DNA from: Gibbula magus
Lineage: Eukaryota; Mollusca; Gastropoda; Trochida; Trochidae
NCBI GenBank assembly: GCA_936450465.1
Contig: OW388302.1
Location: 59,618,328 to 59,682,327, forward strand
Direction: 5' to 3'
Length of the DNA: 64,000 nucleotides
Numbering within the stretch: position 1 is the stretch's first letter; each line of letters opens with the position of its first letter. The notes under the pieces were generated by a model. The model was not told where the DNA came from. It searched no databases and worked only from the letters and a program-made list of their open reading frames with translations. Position numbers and translations under genes: made by a program. Shown one piece after another: positions 37,801 through 48,040 of the stretch.

Positions 37801-38998
37801 GGAAAAGACATTTAAGAGTGTGTTTGTAATGATATTACACGTGTTTAGAGTGTTTTGAGACCAAATTCATGGGGAAAATGGATTTCACCCAAAATGACGT
37901 ACCTAAAATCCGAGTTTAGGTACGTACTTTTTCATTTTTTTTGAAAAAATTCAAAATAAAGGCTTTTTCTGGAAAAGACATTTAAGAGTGTGTTTGTAAT
38001 GATATTACACGTGTTTAGAGTGTTTTGAGGCCAAATTCACGGGGAAACTGGATTTCATAAAAATGACGTACCTAAAATCCGAGTTTAGGTACGTACTTTT
38101 TTCATTTTTTTTTTGAAAAAATTCAAGATGAAGGCTTCTTCTTGAAAAGACATTTAAGAGTGTGTTTGTAATGATATTACAAGTGTTTAGAGTGTTTTGA
38201 GGCCAAATTCATGGGGAAAATGGATTTCATAAAAATGACGTACCTAAAATCCGAGTTTAGGAACGTACTTTTTTCATTTTTTTTTGAAAAAATTCAAAAT
38301 AAAGGCTTCTTCTGGAAAAGACATTTAAGAGTGTGTTTGTAATGATATTACACGTGTTTAGAATGTTTTGAGGCTAAATTCATGGGGAAAATGGATTTCA
38401 TAAAAAATGACGTACCTAAAATCCGAGTTTAGGTACGTACTTTTTTCATTTTTTTTTGAAAAAATTCAAGATAAAGGCTTCTTCTTGAAAAGACATTTAA
38501 GAGTGTGTTTGTAATGATATTACAAGTGTTTAGAGAGTTTTGAGGCCAAATTCATGGGGAAAATGGATTTCTTAAAAATGACGTACCTAATATCCGAGTT
38601 TAGGTACGTACTTTTTTCATTTTTTTGGAAAAAAATCAAAATAAAGGCTTTTTCTGGAAAAGACATTTAAGAGTGTGTTTGTAATGATATTACACGTATT
38701 TAGAGTGGTTTGACGCCAAGTTCATGGGGAAAATGGATTTCACCCAAAATGACGTACCTAAACTCCGAGTTTAGGTACGTACTTTTTCATTTTTTTTAAA
38801 AAGATTCAAAATAAAGGCTTTTTCTGGAAAAGACATTTAAGAGTGTGTTTGTAATGATATTACACATGTTTAGAGTGTTTTGAGGCCAAATTCATGGGGG
38901 AAATGGATTTCAACCAAAATGACGTACCTAAACTCCGAGTTTAGGTACGTACTTTTTTCATTTTTTTTTTAAAAATTCAAAATAAAGGCTTCTTCTGG
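34898..38998. repeat. Domain IV left part: shuffled 4-mer and 6-mer units
   Basis: The CCAAGCTCATGG monomer recurs at 35471, 36154, 36495 and 37178, giving spacings of 683, 341 and 683 bp, so 4-mer and 2-mer steps alternate. GTGTTTCTAATG and CCAATTTTATTGGG accompany it. After 37440 come monomers with GACATTGAAGGGTG, then B and B' monomers. Confidence 0.78.
35752..35921 (+). repeat. Private-variant monomer (matches 7023-7192)
   Basis: It has ATTACATGTGGTTAG, AAAATTGATTTC and AATCTCCAAG, as at 7023-7192, then reverts to the local GGTACGTACTTTTTCATT form. A second domain IV copy is at 36776-36945, one 6-mer (1024 bp) downstream. Confidence 0.85.
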
Positions 38999-40195
38999 AA
39001 AAGACATTTAAGGGTGTGTTTGTAATGATATTACACGTATTTAGAGTGGTTTGACGCCAAGTTCACGGGGAAAATGGATTTCACCCAAAATGACGTACCT
39101 AAACTCCGAGTTTAGGTACGTACTTTTTCATTTTTTTTGAAAAAATTCAAAATAAAGGCTTTTTCTGGAAAAGACATTTAAGAGTGTGTTTGTAAGGATA
39201 TTACACGTGTATAGAGTGGTTTGAGGCCAATTTTATTGGGAAAATGGATTTCACCCAAAATAACGTAACTAAACTCCAAGTTTAGGTACGTACTTTTTTC
39301 ATTTTTTTGGAAAAAATTCAAAATAAAGGCTTTTTCTGGAAAAGACATTTAAGAGTGTGTTTCTAATGATATTACACGTATTTAGAGTGGTTTGACGCCA
39401 AGCTCATGGGGAAAATGGATTTCACCCAAAATGACGTACCTAAACTCCGAGTTTAGGTACGTACTTTTTCATTTTTTTAAAAAAAATTCAAAATAAAGGC
39501 TTTTTCTGGAAAAGACATTTAAGAGTGTGTTTGTAATGATATTACACATGTTTAGAGTGTTTTGAGGCCAAATTCATGATGGAAATGGATTTCACCCAAA
39601 ATGACGTACCTAAACTCCGAGTTTAGGTACGTACTTTTTTCATTTTTTTAAAAAAAAATTCAAAATAAAGGCTTCTTCTGGAAAAGACATTGAAGGGTGT
39701 GTTTGTAATGATATTACACGTGTTTAGAGTGTTTTGAGACCAAATCTATGGGGAAAATGGATTTCATAAAAAATGACGTACCTAAAATACGGGTTTAGGT
39801 ACGTACTTTTTTCATTTTTTAAAAAAAAAATTAAAAATAAAGGCTTCTTCTGGAAAAGACATTGAAGGGTGTATTTGTAATGATATTACACGTGTTTAGA
39901 GTGTTTTGAGACCAAATCTATGGGGAAAATGGATTTCATAAAAAATGACGTACCTAAAATCCGGGTTTAGGTACGTACTTTTTTCATTTTTTTTTAAAAA
40001 ATTCAAAATAAAGGCTTTTTCTGGAAAAGACATTTAAGAGTGTGTTTGTAATGATATTACACGTATTTAGAGTGGTTTGACGCCAAGTTCATGGGGAAAA
40101 TGGATTTCACCCAAAATGACGTACCTAAACTCCAAGTTTAGGTACGTACTTTTTTCATTTTTTTTTTAAAAATTCAAAATAAAGGCTTCTTCTGG
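38999..40195. repeat. 7-mer HOR of domain IV, copy 1 (1197 bp)
   Basis: The order is A with AAGTTCACGGGG, GTGTATAGAGTGG with CCAATTTTATTGGG, GTGTTTCTAATG with AAGCTCATGG, ACACATGTTTAG with CATGATGGAAATGG, two B monomers with GACATTGAAGGGTG, then A. It is unrelated in content to the 7-mer of domain I. Confidence 0.87.
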
Positions 40196-41390
40196 AAAAG
40201 ACATTTAAGGGTGTGTTTGTAATGATATTACACGTATTTAGAGTGGTTTGACGCCAAGTTCACGGGGAAAATGGATTTCACCCAAAATGACGTACCTAAA
40301 CTCCAAGTTTAGGTACGTACTTTTTCATTTTTTTTGAAAAAATTCAAAATAAAGGCTTTTTCTGGAAAAGACATTTAAGAGTGTGTTTGTAAGGATATTA
40401 CACGTGTATAGAGTGGTTTGAGGCCAATTTTATTGGGAAAATGGATTTCACCCAAAATAACGTAACTAAACTCCAAGTTTAGGTACGTACTTTTTTCATT
40501 TTTTTGGAAAAAATTCAAAATAAAGGCTTTTTCTGGAAAAGACATTTAAGAGTGTGTTTCTAATGATATTACACGTATTTAGAGTGGTTTGACGCCAAGC
40601 TCATGGGGAAAATGGATTTCACCCAAAATGACGTACCTAAACTCCGAGTTTAGGTACGTACTTTTTCATTTTTTTTAAAAAAATTCAAAATAAAGGCTTT
40701 TTCTGGAAAAGACATTTAAGAGTGTGTTTGTAATGATATTACACATGTTTAGAGTGTTTTGAGGCCAAATTCATGATGGAAATGGATTTCACCCAAAATG
40801 ACGTACCTAAACTCCGAGTTTAGGTACGTATTTTTTTTATTTTTTTAAAAAAAATTCAAAATAAAGGCTTCTTCTGGAAAAGACATTGAAGGGTGTGTTT
40901 GTAATGATATTACACGTGTTTAGAGTGTTTTGAGACCAAATCTATGGGGAAAATGGATTTCATAAAAAATGACGTACCTAAAATCCGGGTTTAGGTACGT
41001 ACTTTTTTCATTTTTTTTTAAAAAAATTAAAAATAAAGGCTTCTTCTGGAAAAGACATTGAAGGGTGTGTTTGTAATGATATTACACGTGTTTAGAGTGT
41101 TTTGAGACCAAATCTATGGGGAAAATGGATTTCATAAAAAATGACGTACCTAAAATCCGGGTTTAGGTACGTACTTTTTTCATTTTTTTTGAAAAAATTC
41201 AAAATAAAGGCTTTTTCTGGAAAAGACATTTAAGAGTGTGTTTGTAATGATATTACACGTATTTAGAGTGGTTTGACGCCAAGTTCATGGGGAAAATGGA
41301 TTTCACCCAAAATGACGTACCTAAACTCCAAGTTTAGGTACGTACTTTTTCATTTTTTTTGAAAAAATTCAAAATAAAGGCTTTTTATGG
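40196..41390. repeat. 7-mer HOR of domain IV, copy 2 (1195 bp)
   Basis: This is the tandem partner with the same seven monomers and markers. GTGTATAGAGTGG lies 1197 bp after the copy 1 site. Differences are limited to a few bases and T/A-tract lengths. Confidence 0.87.
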
Positions 41391-43785
41391 AAAAGACATT
41401 TAAGAGTGTGTTTGTAAGGATATTACACGTGTTTAGAGTGGTTTGAGGCCAATTTTATGGGGAAAATGGATTTCACCCAAAATAACGTAACTAAACTCCA
41501 AGTTTAGGTACGTACTTTTTTCATTTTTTTGGAAAAAATTCAAAATAAAGGCTTTTTCTGGAAAAGACATTTAAGAGTGTGTTTGTAATGATATTACACG
41601 TATTTAGAGTGGTTTGACGCCAAGTTCATGGGGAAAATGGATTTCACCCAAAATGACGTACCTAAACTCCGAGTTTAGGTACGTACTTTTTCATTTTTTT
41701 AAAAAAAATTAAAAATAAAGGCTTCTTCTGGAAAAGACATTTAAGAGTGTGTTTGTAATGATATTACACGTGTTTAGAGTGTTTTGAGGCCAAATTCATG
41801 GGGAAAATGGATTTCATAAAAATGACGTACCTAAAATCCGAGTTTAGGTACGTACTTTTTTCATTTTTTTTTGAAAAAATTCAAAATAAAGGCTTCTTCT
41901 GGAAAAGACATTTAAGAGTGTCTTTGTAATGATATTACACGTGTTTAGAGTGTTTTGAGGCTAAATTCATGGGGAAAATGGATTTCATAAAAAATGACGT
42001 ACCTAAAATCCAAGTTTAGGTACGTACTTTTTTCATTTTTTGGGAACAAATTCAAAATAAAGGCTTTTTCTGGAAAAGACATTTAAGAGTGTGTTTGTTA
42101 TGATATTACACGTATTTAGAGTGGTTTGACGCCAAGTTCATGGGGAAAATGGATTTCACCCAAAATGACGTACCTAAACTCCGAGTTTAGGTACGTACTT
42201 TTTTCATTTTTTTGGGAAAAAAATCAAAATAAAGGCTTCTTCTGGAAAAGACATTTAAGAGTGTGTTTGTAATGATATTACACGTGTTTAGAGTGTTTTG
42301 AGGCCATATTCATGGGGAAAATGGATTTCATAAAAATGACGTACCTAAAATCCGAGTTTAGGAACGTACTTTTTTCATTTTTTTGGAAAAAATTCAAAAT
42401 AAAGGCTTTTTCTGGAAAAGACATTTAAGAGTGGGTTTGTAATGATATTACACATATTTAGAGTGGTTTGACGCCAAGTTCATTGGGAAAATGGATTTCA
42501 CCCAAAATGACGTACCTAAACTCCGAGTTTAGGTACGTACTTGTTCATTTTTTTTGAAAAAACTCCAAATAAAGGCTTTTTCTGGAAAAGACATTTAAGA
42601 GTGTGTTTGTAATGATATTACACGTGTTTAGAGTGGTTTGAAGCCAATTTTATGGGGAAAATGGATTTCACCCAAAATAACGTAACTAAACTCCGAGTTT
42701 AGGTACGTACTTTTTTCATTTTTTTTGAAAAAAATCAAAATAAAGGCTTCTTCTGGAAAAGACATTTAAGAGTGTGTTTGTAATGATATTACACGTGTTT
42801 AGAGTGTTTTGAGGCTAAATTCATGGGGAAAATGGATTTCATAAAAAATAACATAACTAAACTCCGAGTTTAGGTACGTACTTTTTTCATTTTTTGGGAA
42901 AAAATTCAAAATAAAGGCTTTTTCTGGAAAAGACATTTAAGAGTGTGTTTGTAATGATATTAAGTGTATTTAGAGTGGTTTGACGCCAAGTTCATGGGGA
43001 TAATGGATTTCACCCAAAATGACGTACATAAACTCCGAGTTTAGGTACGTATTTTTTTCATTTTTTTGAAAAAAATCAAAATAAAGGCTTCTTCTGGAAA
43101 AGACATTTAAGAGTGTGTTTGTAATGATATTACACGTGTTTAGAGTGTTTTGAGACCAAATTCATGGGGAAAATGGATTTCACCCAAAATGACGTACCTA
43201 AAATCCGAGTTTAGTTACGTACTTTTTCATTTTTTTGGAAAAAATTCAAAATAAAGGCTTTTTCTGGAAAAGACATTTAAGAGTGTGTTTGTAATGATAT
43301 TACACGTGTTTAGAGTGTTTTGAGGCCAAATTCATGGGGAAACTGGATTTCATAAAAATGACGTACCTAAAATCCGAGTTTAGGTACGTACTTTATTAAT
43401 TTTTTTTTTTTGAAAAAATTCAAGATGAAGCCTTCTTCTTGAAAAGACATTTAAGAGTGTGTTTGTTATGATATTACAAGTGTTTAGAGTGTTTTGGGGC
43501 CAAATTCATGGGGAAAATGGATTTCATAAAAATGACGTACCTAAAATCCGAGTTTAGGTACGTACTTTTTTCATTTTTTTTTTGAAAAAATTCAAAATAA
43601 AGGCTTCTTCTGGAAAAGACATTTAAGAGTGTGTTTGTAATGATATTACACGTGTTTAGAATGTTTTGAGGCTAAATTCATGGGGAAAATGGATTTCATA
43701 AAAAATGACGTACCTAAAATCCGAGTTTAGGTACGTACTTTTTTCATTTTTTTTTGAAAAAATTCAAGATAAAGGCTTCTTCTTG
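41391..43785. repeat. Domain V left part, with trimers matching domain III
   Basis: This stretch is mostly alternating A and B monomers. Bases 42074-42585 match 28917-29428 at a 13157-bp offset. Bases 42757-43267 match three monomers of the 6-mer HOR, including the ATTAAGTGTATTT monomer starting at 42928. Two separate pieces of domain III therefore sit side by side about 9-13 kb away. Confidence 0.8.
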
Positions 43786-44491
43786 AAAAGACATTTAAGA
43801 GTGTGTTTGTAATGATATTACAAGTGTTTAGAGTGTTTTGAGGCCAAATTCATGGGGAAAATGGATTTCTTAAAAATGACGTACCTAAAATCCGAGTTTA
43901 GGTACGTTCTTTTTTCATTTTTTTGGAAAAAAATCAAAATAAAGGCTTTTTCTGGAAAAGACATTTAAGAGTGTGTTTGTAATGATATTACACGTATTTA
44001 GAGTGGTTTGACGCCAAGTTCATGGGGAAAATGGATTTCACCCAAAATGACGTAACTAAACTCCGAGTTTAGGTACGTACGTTTTTCAGTTTTTTGGGAA
44101 AAAATTCAAAATAAAGGCTTCTTCTGGAAAATACATTTAAGAGTGTGTTTGTAATGATGTTACACGTGTTTAGAGTGTTTTGAGGCCAAATTCATGGGGA
44201 AAATGGATTTCATAAAAAATGACGTACCTAAAATCTGAGTTTAGGTACGTACTTTTTTCATTTTTTTTTGAAAAAATTCAAAATAAAGGCTTCTTCTTGA
44301 ACAGACATTTAAGAGTGTGTTTGTAATGATATTACAAGTGTTTAGAGTGTTTTGAGGCCAAATTCATGGGGAAAATGGATTTCTTAAAAATGACGTACCT
44401 AAAATCCGAGTTTAGGTACGTTCTTTTTTCATTTTTTTGGAAAAAATTCAAAATAAAGGCTTTTTCTGGAAAAGACATTTAAGAGTGTGTT

Positions 44492-44506
44492 TGTAATGAT
44501 ATTACA
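44492..44506. repeat. Second dyad TGTAAT-gat-ATTACA (representative copy)
   Basis: Six-base arms TGTAAT and ATTACA flank a three-base centre. It is among the least variable stretches of the monomer. Private changes include ATATTAAAAGTG (type C sub-form), a TGATGTTAC form (48071, 49784), TCTAATGATATTAC in domain IV and ATTAAGTGTATT in domain III. In many monomers it runs directly into the 8-bp palindrome ACACGTGT. Confidence 0.75.
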
Positions 44507-44563
44507 CGTATTTAGAGTGGTTTGACGCCAAGTTCATGGGGAAAATGGATTTCACCCAAAATG

Positions 44564-44592
44564 ACGTACCTAAACTCCGAGTTTAGGTACGT
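44564..44592. repeat. Perfect 29-bp dyad, one per monomer (representative copy)
   Basis: The arms ACGTACCTAAACTC and GAGTTTAGGTACGT are exact reverse complements around a single C. The element recurs once per monomer at the same place. It is perfect in many type A copies, has one mismatch in most B copies and more in C copies. Its length and position make it the clearest candidate in the monomer for a dimeric protein-binding site or a cruciform-forming sequence. No binding protein can be named from the sequence. Confidence 0.85.
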
Positions 44593-44641
44593 ACGTTTTT
44601 CATTTTTTTGGGAAAAAATTCAAAATAAAGGCTAATTCTGG

Positions 44642-44812
44642 AAAATACATTTAAGAGTGTGTTTGTAATGATATTACACGTGTTTAGAGTGTTTTGAGGC
44701 CAAATTCATTGGGAAAATGGATTTCATAAAAAATGACGTACCTAAAATCCGAGTTTAGGAACGTACTTTTTTCATTTTTTTGGAAAAAATTCAAAATAAA
44801 GGCTTTTTCTGG
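44642..44812 (+). repeat. Representative type B monomer (171 bp)
   Basis: Type B carries ACACGTGTTTAGAG, GTGTTTTGAGGCCAAATTC, TTTCATAAAAAATGACG and CTAAAATCC. The C-to-A change in CTAAAATCC puts one mismatch in the 29-bp dyad, and the subset with AATCCAAG has two. The ACACGTGT palindrome is intact. A subtype B' has ACAAGTGTTT with CTTAAAAATG or CATAAAAATG, and often TTCTTCTTGAAAAG; it usually follows a B monomer, for example at 43786 and 45158. Confidence 0.9.
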
Positions 44813-46696
44813 AAAAGACATTTAAGAGTGGGTTTGTAAGGATATTACACGTATTTAGAGCGGTTTGACGCCAAGTTCATGGGGAAAATGGATTTCACCC
44901 AAAATGACGTACCTAAACTCCGACTTTAGGTACGTACTTTTTTCATTTTTTTGGGGAAAAAAATCAAAATAAAGGCTTCTTCTGGAAAAGACATTTAAGA
45001 GTGTGTTTGTAATGATATTACACGTGTTTAGAATGTTTTGAGGCTAAATTCATGGGGAAAATGGATTTCATAAAAAATGACGTACCTAAAATCCGAGTTT
45101 AGGTACGTACTTTTTTCATTTTTTTTTGAAAAAATTCAAGATAAAGGCTTCTTCTTGAAAAGACATTTAAGAGTGTGTTTGTAATGATATTACAAGTGTT
45201 TAGAGTGTTTTGAGGCCAAATTCATGGGGAAAATGGATTTCTTAAAAATGACGTACCTAAAATCCGAGTTTAGGTACGTTCTTTTTTCATTTTTTTGGAA
45301 AAAATTCAAAATAAAGGCTTTTTCTGGAAAAGACATTTAAGAGTGTGTTTGTAATGATATTACACGTATTTAGAGTGGTTTGACGCCAAGTTCATGGGGA
45401 AAATGGATTTCACCCAAAATGACGTAACTAAACTCCGAGTTTAGGTACGTACGTTTTTCAGTTTTTTGGGAAAAAATTCAAAATAAAGGCTTCTTCTGGA
45501 AAATACATTTAAGAGTGTGTTTGTAATGATGTTACACGTGTTTAGAGTGTTTTGAGGCCAAATTCATGGGGAAAATGGATTTCATAAAAAATGACGTACC
45601 TAAAATCCGAGTTTAGGTACGTACTTTTTTCATTTTTTTTTGAAAAAATTCAAAATAAAGGCTTCTTCTTGAAAAGACATTTAAGAGTGTGTTTGTAATG
45701 ATATTACAAGTGTTTAGAGTGTTTTGAGGCCAAATTCATGGGGAAAATGGATTTCTTAAAAATGACGTACCTAAAATCCGAGTTTAGGTACGTTCTTTTT
45801 TCATTTTTTTGGAAAAAATTCAAAATAAAGGCTTTTTCTGGAAAAGACATTTAAGAGTGTGTTTGTAATGATATTACACGTATTTAGAGTGGTTTGACGC
45901 CAAGTTCATGGGGAAAATGGATTTCACCCAAAATGACGTACCTAAACTCCGAGTTTAGGTACGTACGTTTTTCATTTTTTTGGGAAAAAATTCAAAATAA
46001 AGGCTAATTCTGGAAAATACATTTAAGAGTGTGTTTGTAATGATATTACACGTGTTTAGAGTGTTTTGAGGCCAAATTCATGGGGAAAATGGATTTCATA
46101 AAAAATGACGTACCTAAAATCCGAGTTTAGGAACGTACTTTTTTCATTTTTTTGGAAAAAATTCAAAATAAAGGCTTTTTCTGGAAAAGACATTTAAGAG
46201 TGGGTTTGTAAGGATATTACACGTATTTAGAGCGGTTTGACGCCAAGTTCATGGGGAAAATGGATTTCACCCAAAATGACGTACCTAAACTCCGACTTTA
46301 GGTACGTACTTTTTTCATTTTTTTGGGGAAAAAATCAAAATAAAGGCTTCTTCTGGAAAAGACATTTAAGAGTGTGTTTGTAATGATATTACACGTGTTT
46401 AGAGTGTTTTGAGGCAAAATTCATGGGGAAAATGGATTTCATAAAAATGACGTACCTAAAATCCGAGTTTAGGAACGTACTTTTTTCATTTTTTTGGAAA
46501 AAATTCAAAATAAAGGCTTTTTCTGGAAAAGACATTTAAGAGTGTGTTTGTAATGATATTACACATATTTAGAGTGGTTTGACGCCAAGTTCATTGGGAA
46601 AATGGATTTTACCCAAAATGACGTACCTAAACTCCGAGTTTAGGTACGTACATTTTCATTTTTTTTTTAAAAACTCCAAATAAAGGCTTTTTCTGG

Positions 46697-46842
46697 AAAA
46701 GACATTTAACAGTGTGTTTGTAATGATATTACACGTGTTTAGAGTGTTTTGAGGCTAAATTCATGGGGAAAATGAATTTCATAAAAAATGACGTACCTAA
46801 AATCCAAGTTTAGGTAATAATCAAAATAAAGGCTTCTTCTGG
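46697..46842 (+). repeat. Short monomer (146 bp) with T/A-tract deletion
   Basis: After GAATTTCATAAAAAATGACG and CCAAGTTTAGG, the sequence goes straight to TAATAATCAAAATAAAGGC. The ACGTAC repeat, the T-tract and the A-tract junction are missing. The same deletion with the same endpoints is at 51467-51612. Confidence 0.92.
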
Positions 46843-47526
46843 AAAAGACATTTAACAGTGTGTTTGTAATGATATTACACGTATTTAGAGTGGTTTGACG
46901 CCAAGTTCATGGGGAAAATGGATTTCATAAAAATGACGTACCTAAAATCCGAGTTTAGGTACGTTCTTTTTTCATTTTTTTGGAAAAAATTCAAAATAAA
47001 GGCTTTTTCTGGAAAAGACATTTAAGAGTGTGTTTGTAATGATATTACACGTATTTAGAGTGGTTTGACGCCAAGTTCATGGGGAAAATGGATTTCACCC
47101 AAAATGACGTACCTAAACTCCGAGTTTAGGTACGTACGTTTTTCATTTTTTTGGGAAAAAATTCAAAATAAAGGCTTCTTCTGGAAAAGACATTTAAGAG
47201 TGTGTTTGTAATGATATTACACGTGTTTAGAGTGTTTTGAGACCAAATTCATGGGGAAAATGGATTTCACCCAAAATGACGTACCTAAAATCCGAGTTTA
47301 GGTACGTACTTTTTCATTTTTTTTGAAAAAATTCAAAATAAAGGCTTTTTCTGGAAAAGACATTTAAGAGTGTGTTTGTAATGATATTACACGTGTTTAG
47401 AGTGTTTTGAGGCCAAATTCATGGGGAAACTGGATTTCATAAAAATGACGTACCTAAAATCCGAGTTTAGGTACGTACTTTTTTCATTTTTTTTTTGAAA
47501 AAATTCAAAATAAAGTCTTCTTCTGG
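46697..47526. repeat. 0.83-kb block, left copy (partner 51467-52297)
   Basis: It starts with the 146-bp monomer and then runs through A, A with GTACGTACGTTTTTC, GAGACCAAATTC, and GGGGAAACTGG monomers. All are matched in order at a 4770-bp offset. Confidence 0.87.
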
Positions 47527-48040
47527 AAAAGACATTTAAGAGTGTGTTTGTAATGATATTACACGTGTTTAGAATGTTTTGAGGCTAAATTCATGGGGAA
47601 AATGGATTTCATAAAAAATGACGTACCTAAAATCCGAGTTTAGGTACGTACTTTTTTCATTTTTTTTTGAAAAAATTCAAGATAAAGGCTTCTTCTTAAA
47701 AAGACATTTAAGAGTGTGTTTGTAATGATATTACAAGTGTTTAGAGTGTTTTGAGGCCAAATTCATGGGGAAAATGGATTTCTTAAAAATGACGTACCTA
47801 AAATCCGAGTTTAGGTACGTTCTTTTTTCATTTTTTTGGAAAAAATTCAAAATAAAGGCTTTTTCTGGAAAAGACATTTAAGAGTGTGTTTGTAATGATA
47901 TTACACGTATTTAGAGTGGTTTGACGCAAAGTTCATGGGGAAAATGGATTTCACCCAAAATGACGTACCTAAACTCCGAGTTTAGGTACGTACGTTTTTC
48001 ATTTTTTTGGGAAAAAATTCAAAATAAAGGCTTCTTCTGG

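Larger units (their letters stand above)
44470..44641 (+). repeat. Representative type A monomer (172 bp)
   Basis: Type A is recognised by four linked sites: ACACGTATTTAGAG, GTGGTTTGACGCCAAGTTC, TTTCACCCAAAATG and CTAAACTCC. In this form the 29-bp dyad is perfect, the ACACGTGT palindrome is lost (ACACGTAT), and GACGCC adds one CpG. This copy also has the GTACGTACGTTTTTC variant that is common in domain V. Type A occurs throughout, alternates with type B from about 28 kb rightward, and forms a homotypic run of five at 9244-10099. Confidence 0.9.
43786..46356. repeat. 8-mer HOR: 1372-bp copy plus 7-monomer copy
   Basis: The copy at 43786-45157 is followed by 45158-46356, which repeats the first seven monomers almost base for base. 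Markers are GGATTTCTTAAAAATG, GTACGTTCTTTTTTC, GTACGTACGTTTTTCAG, TGATGTTACACG and GAGCGGTTTGACG (44859 and 46231). Confidence 0.88.

Noticed and set aside
46801..46842. Transposon insertion or excision scar at the 146-bp monomer
   Set aside because: There is only a loss of sequence, with no target-site duplication, terminal repeats or foreign bases. The same deletion in the partner block is explained by duplication.
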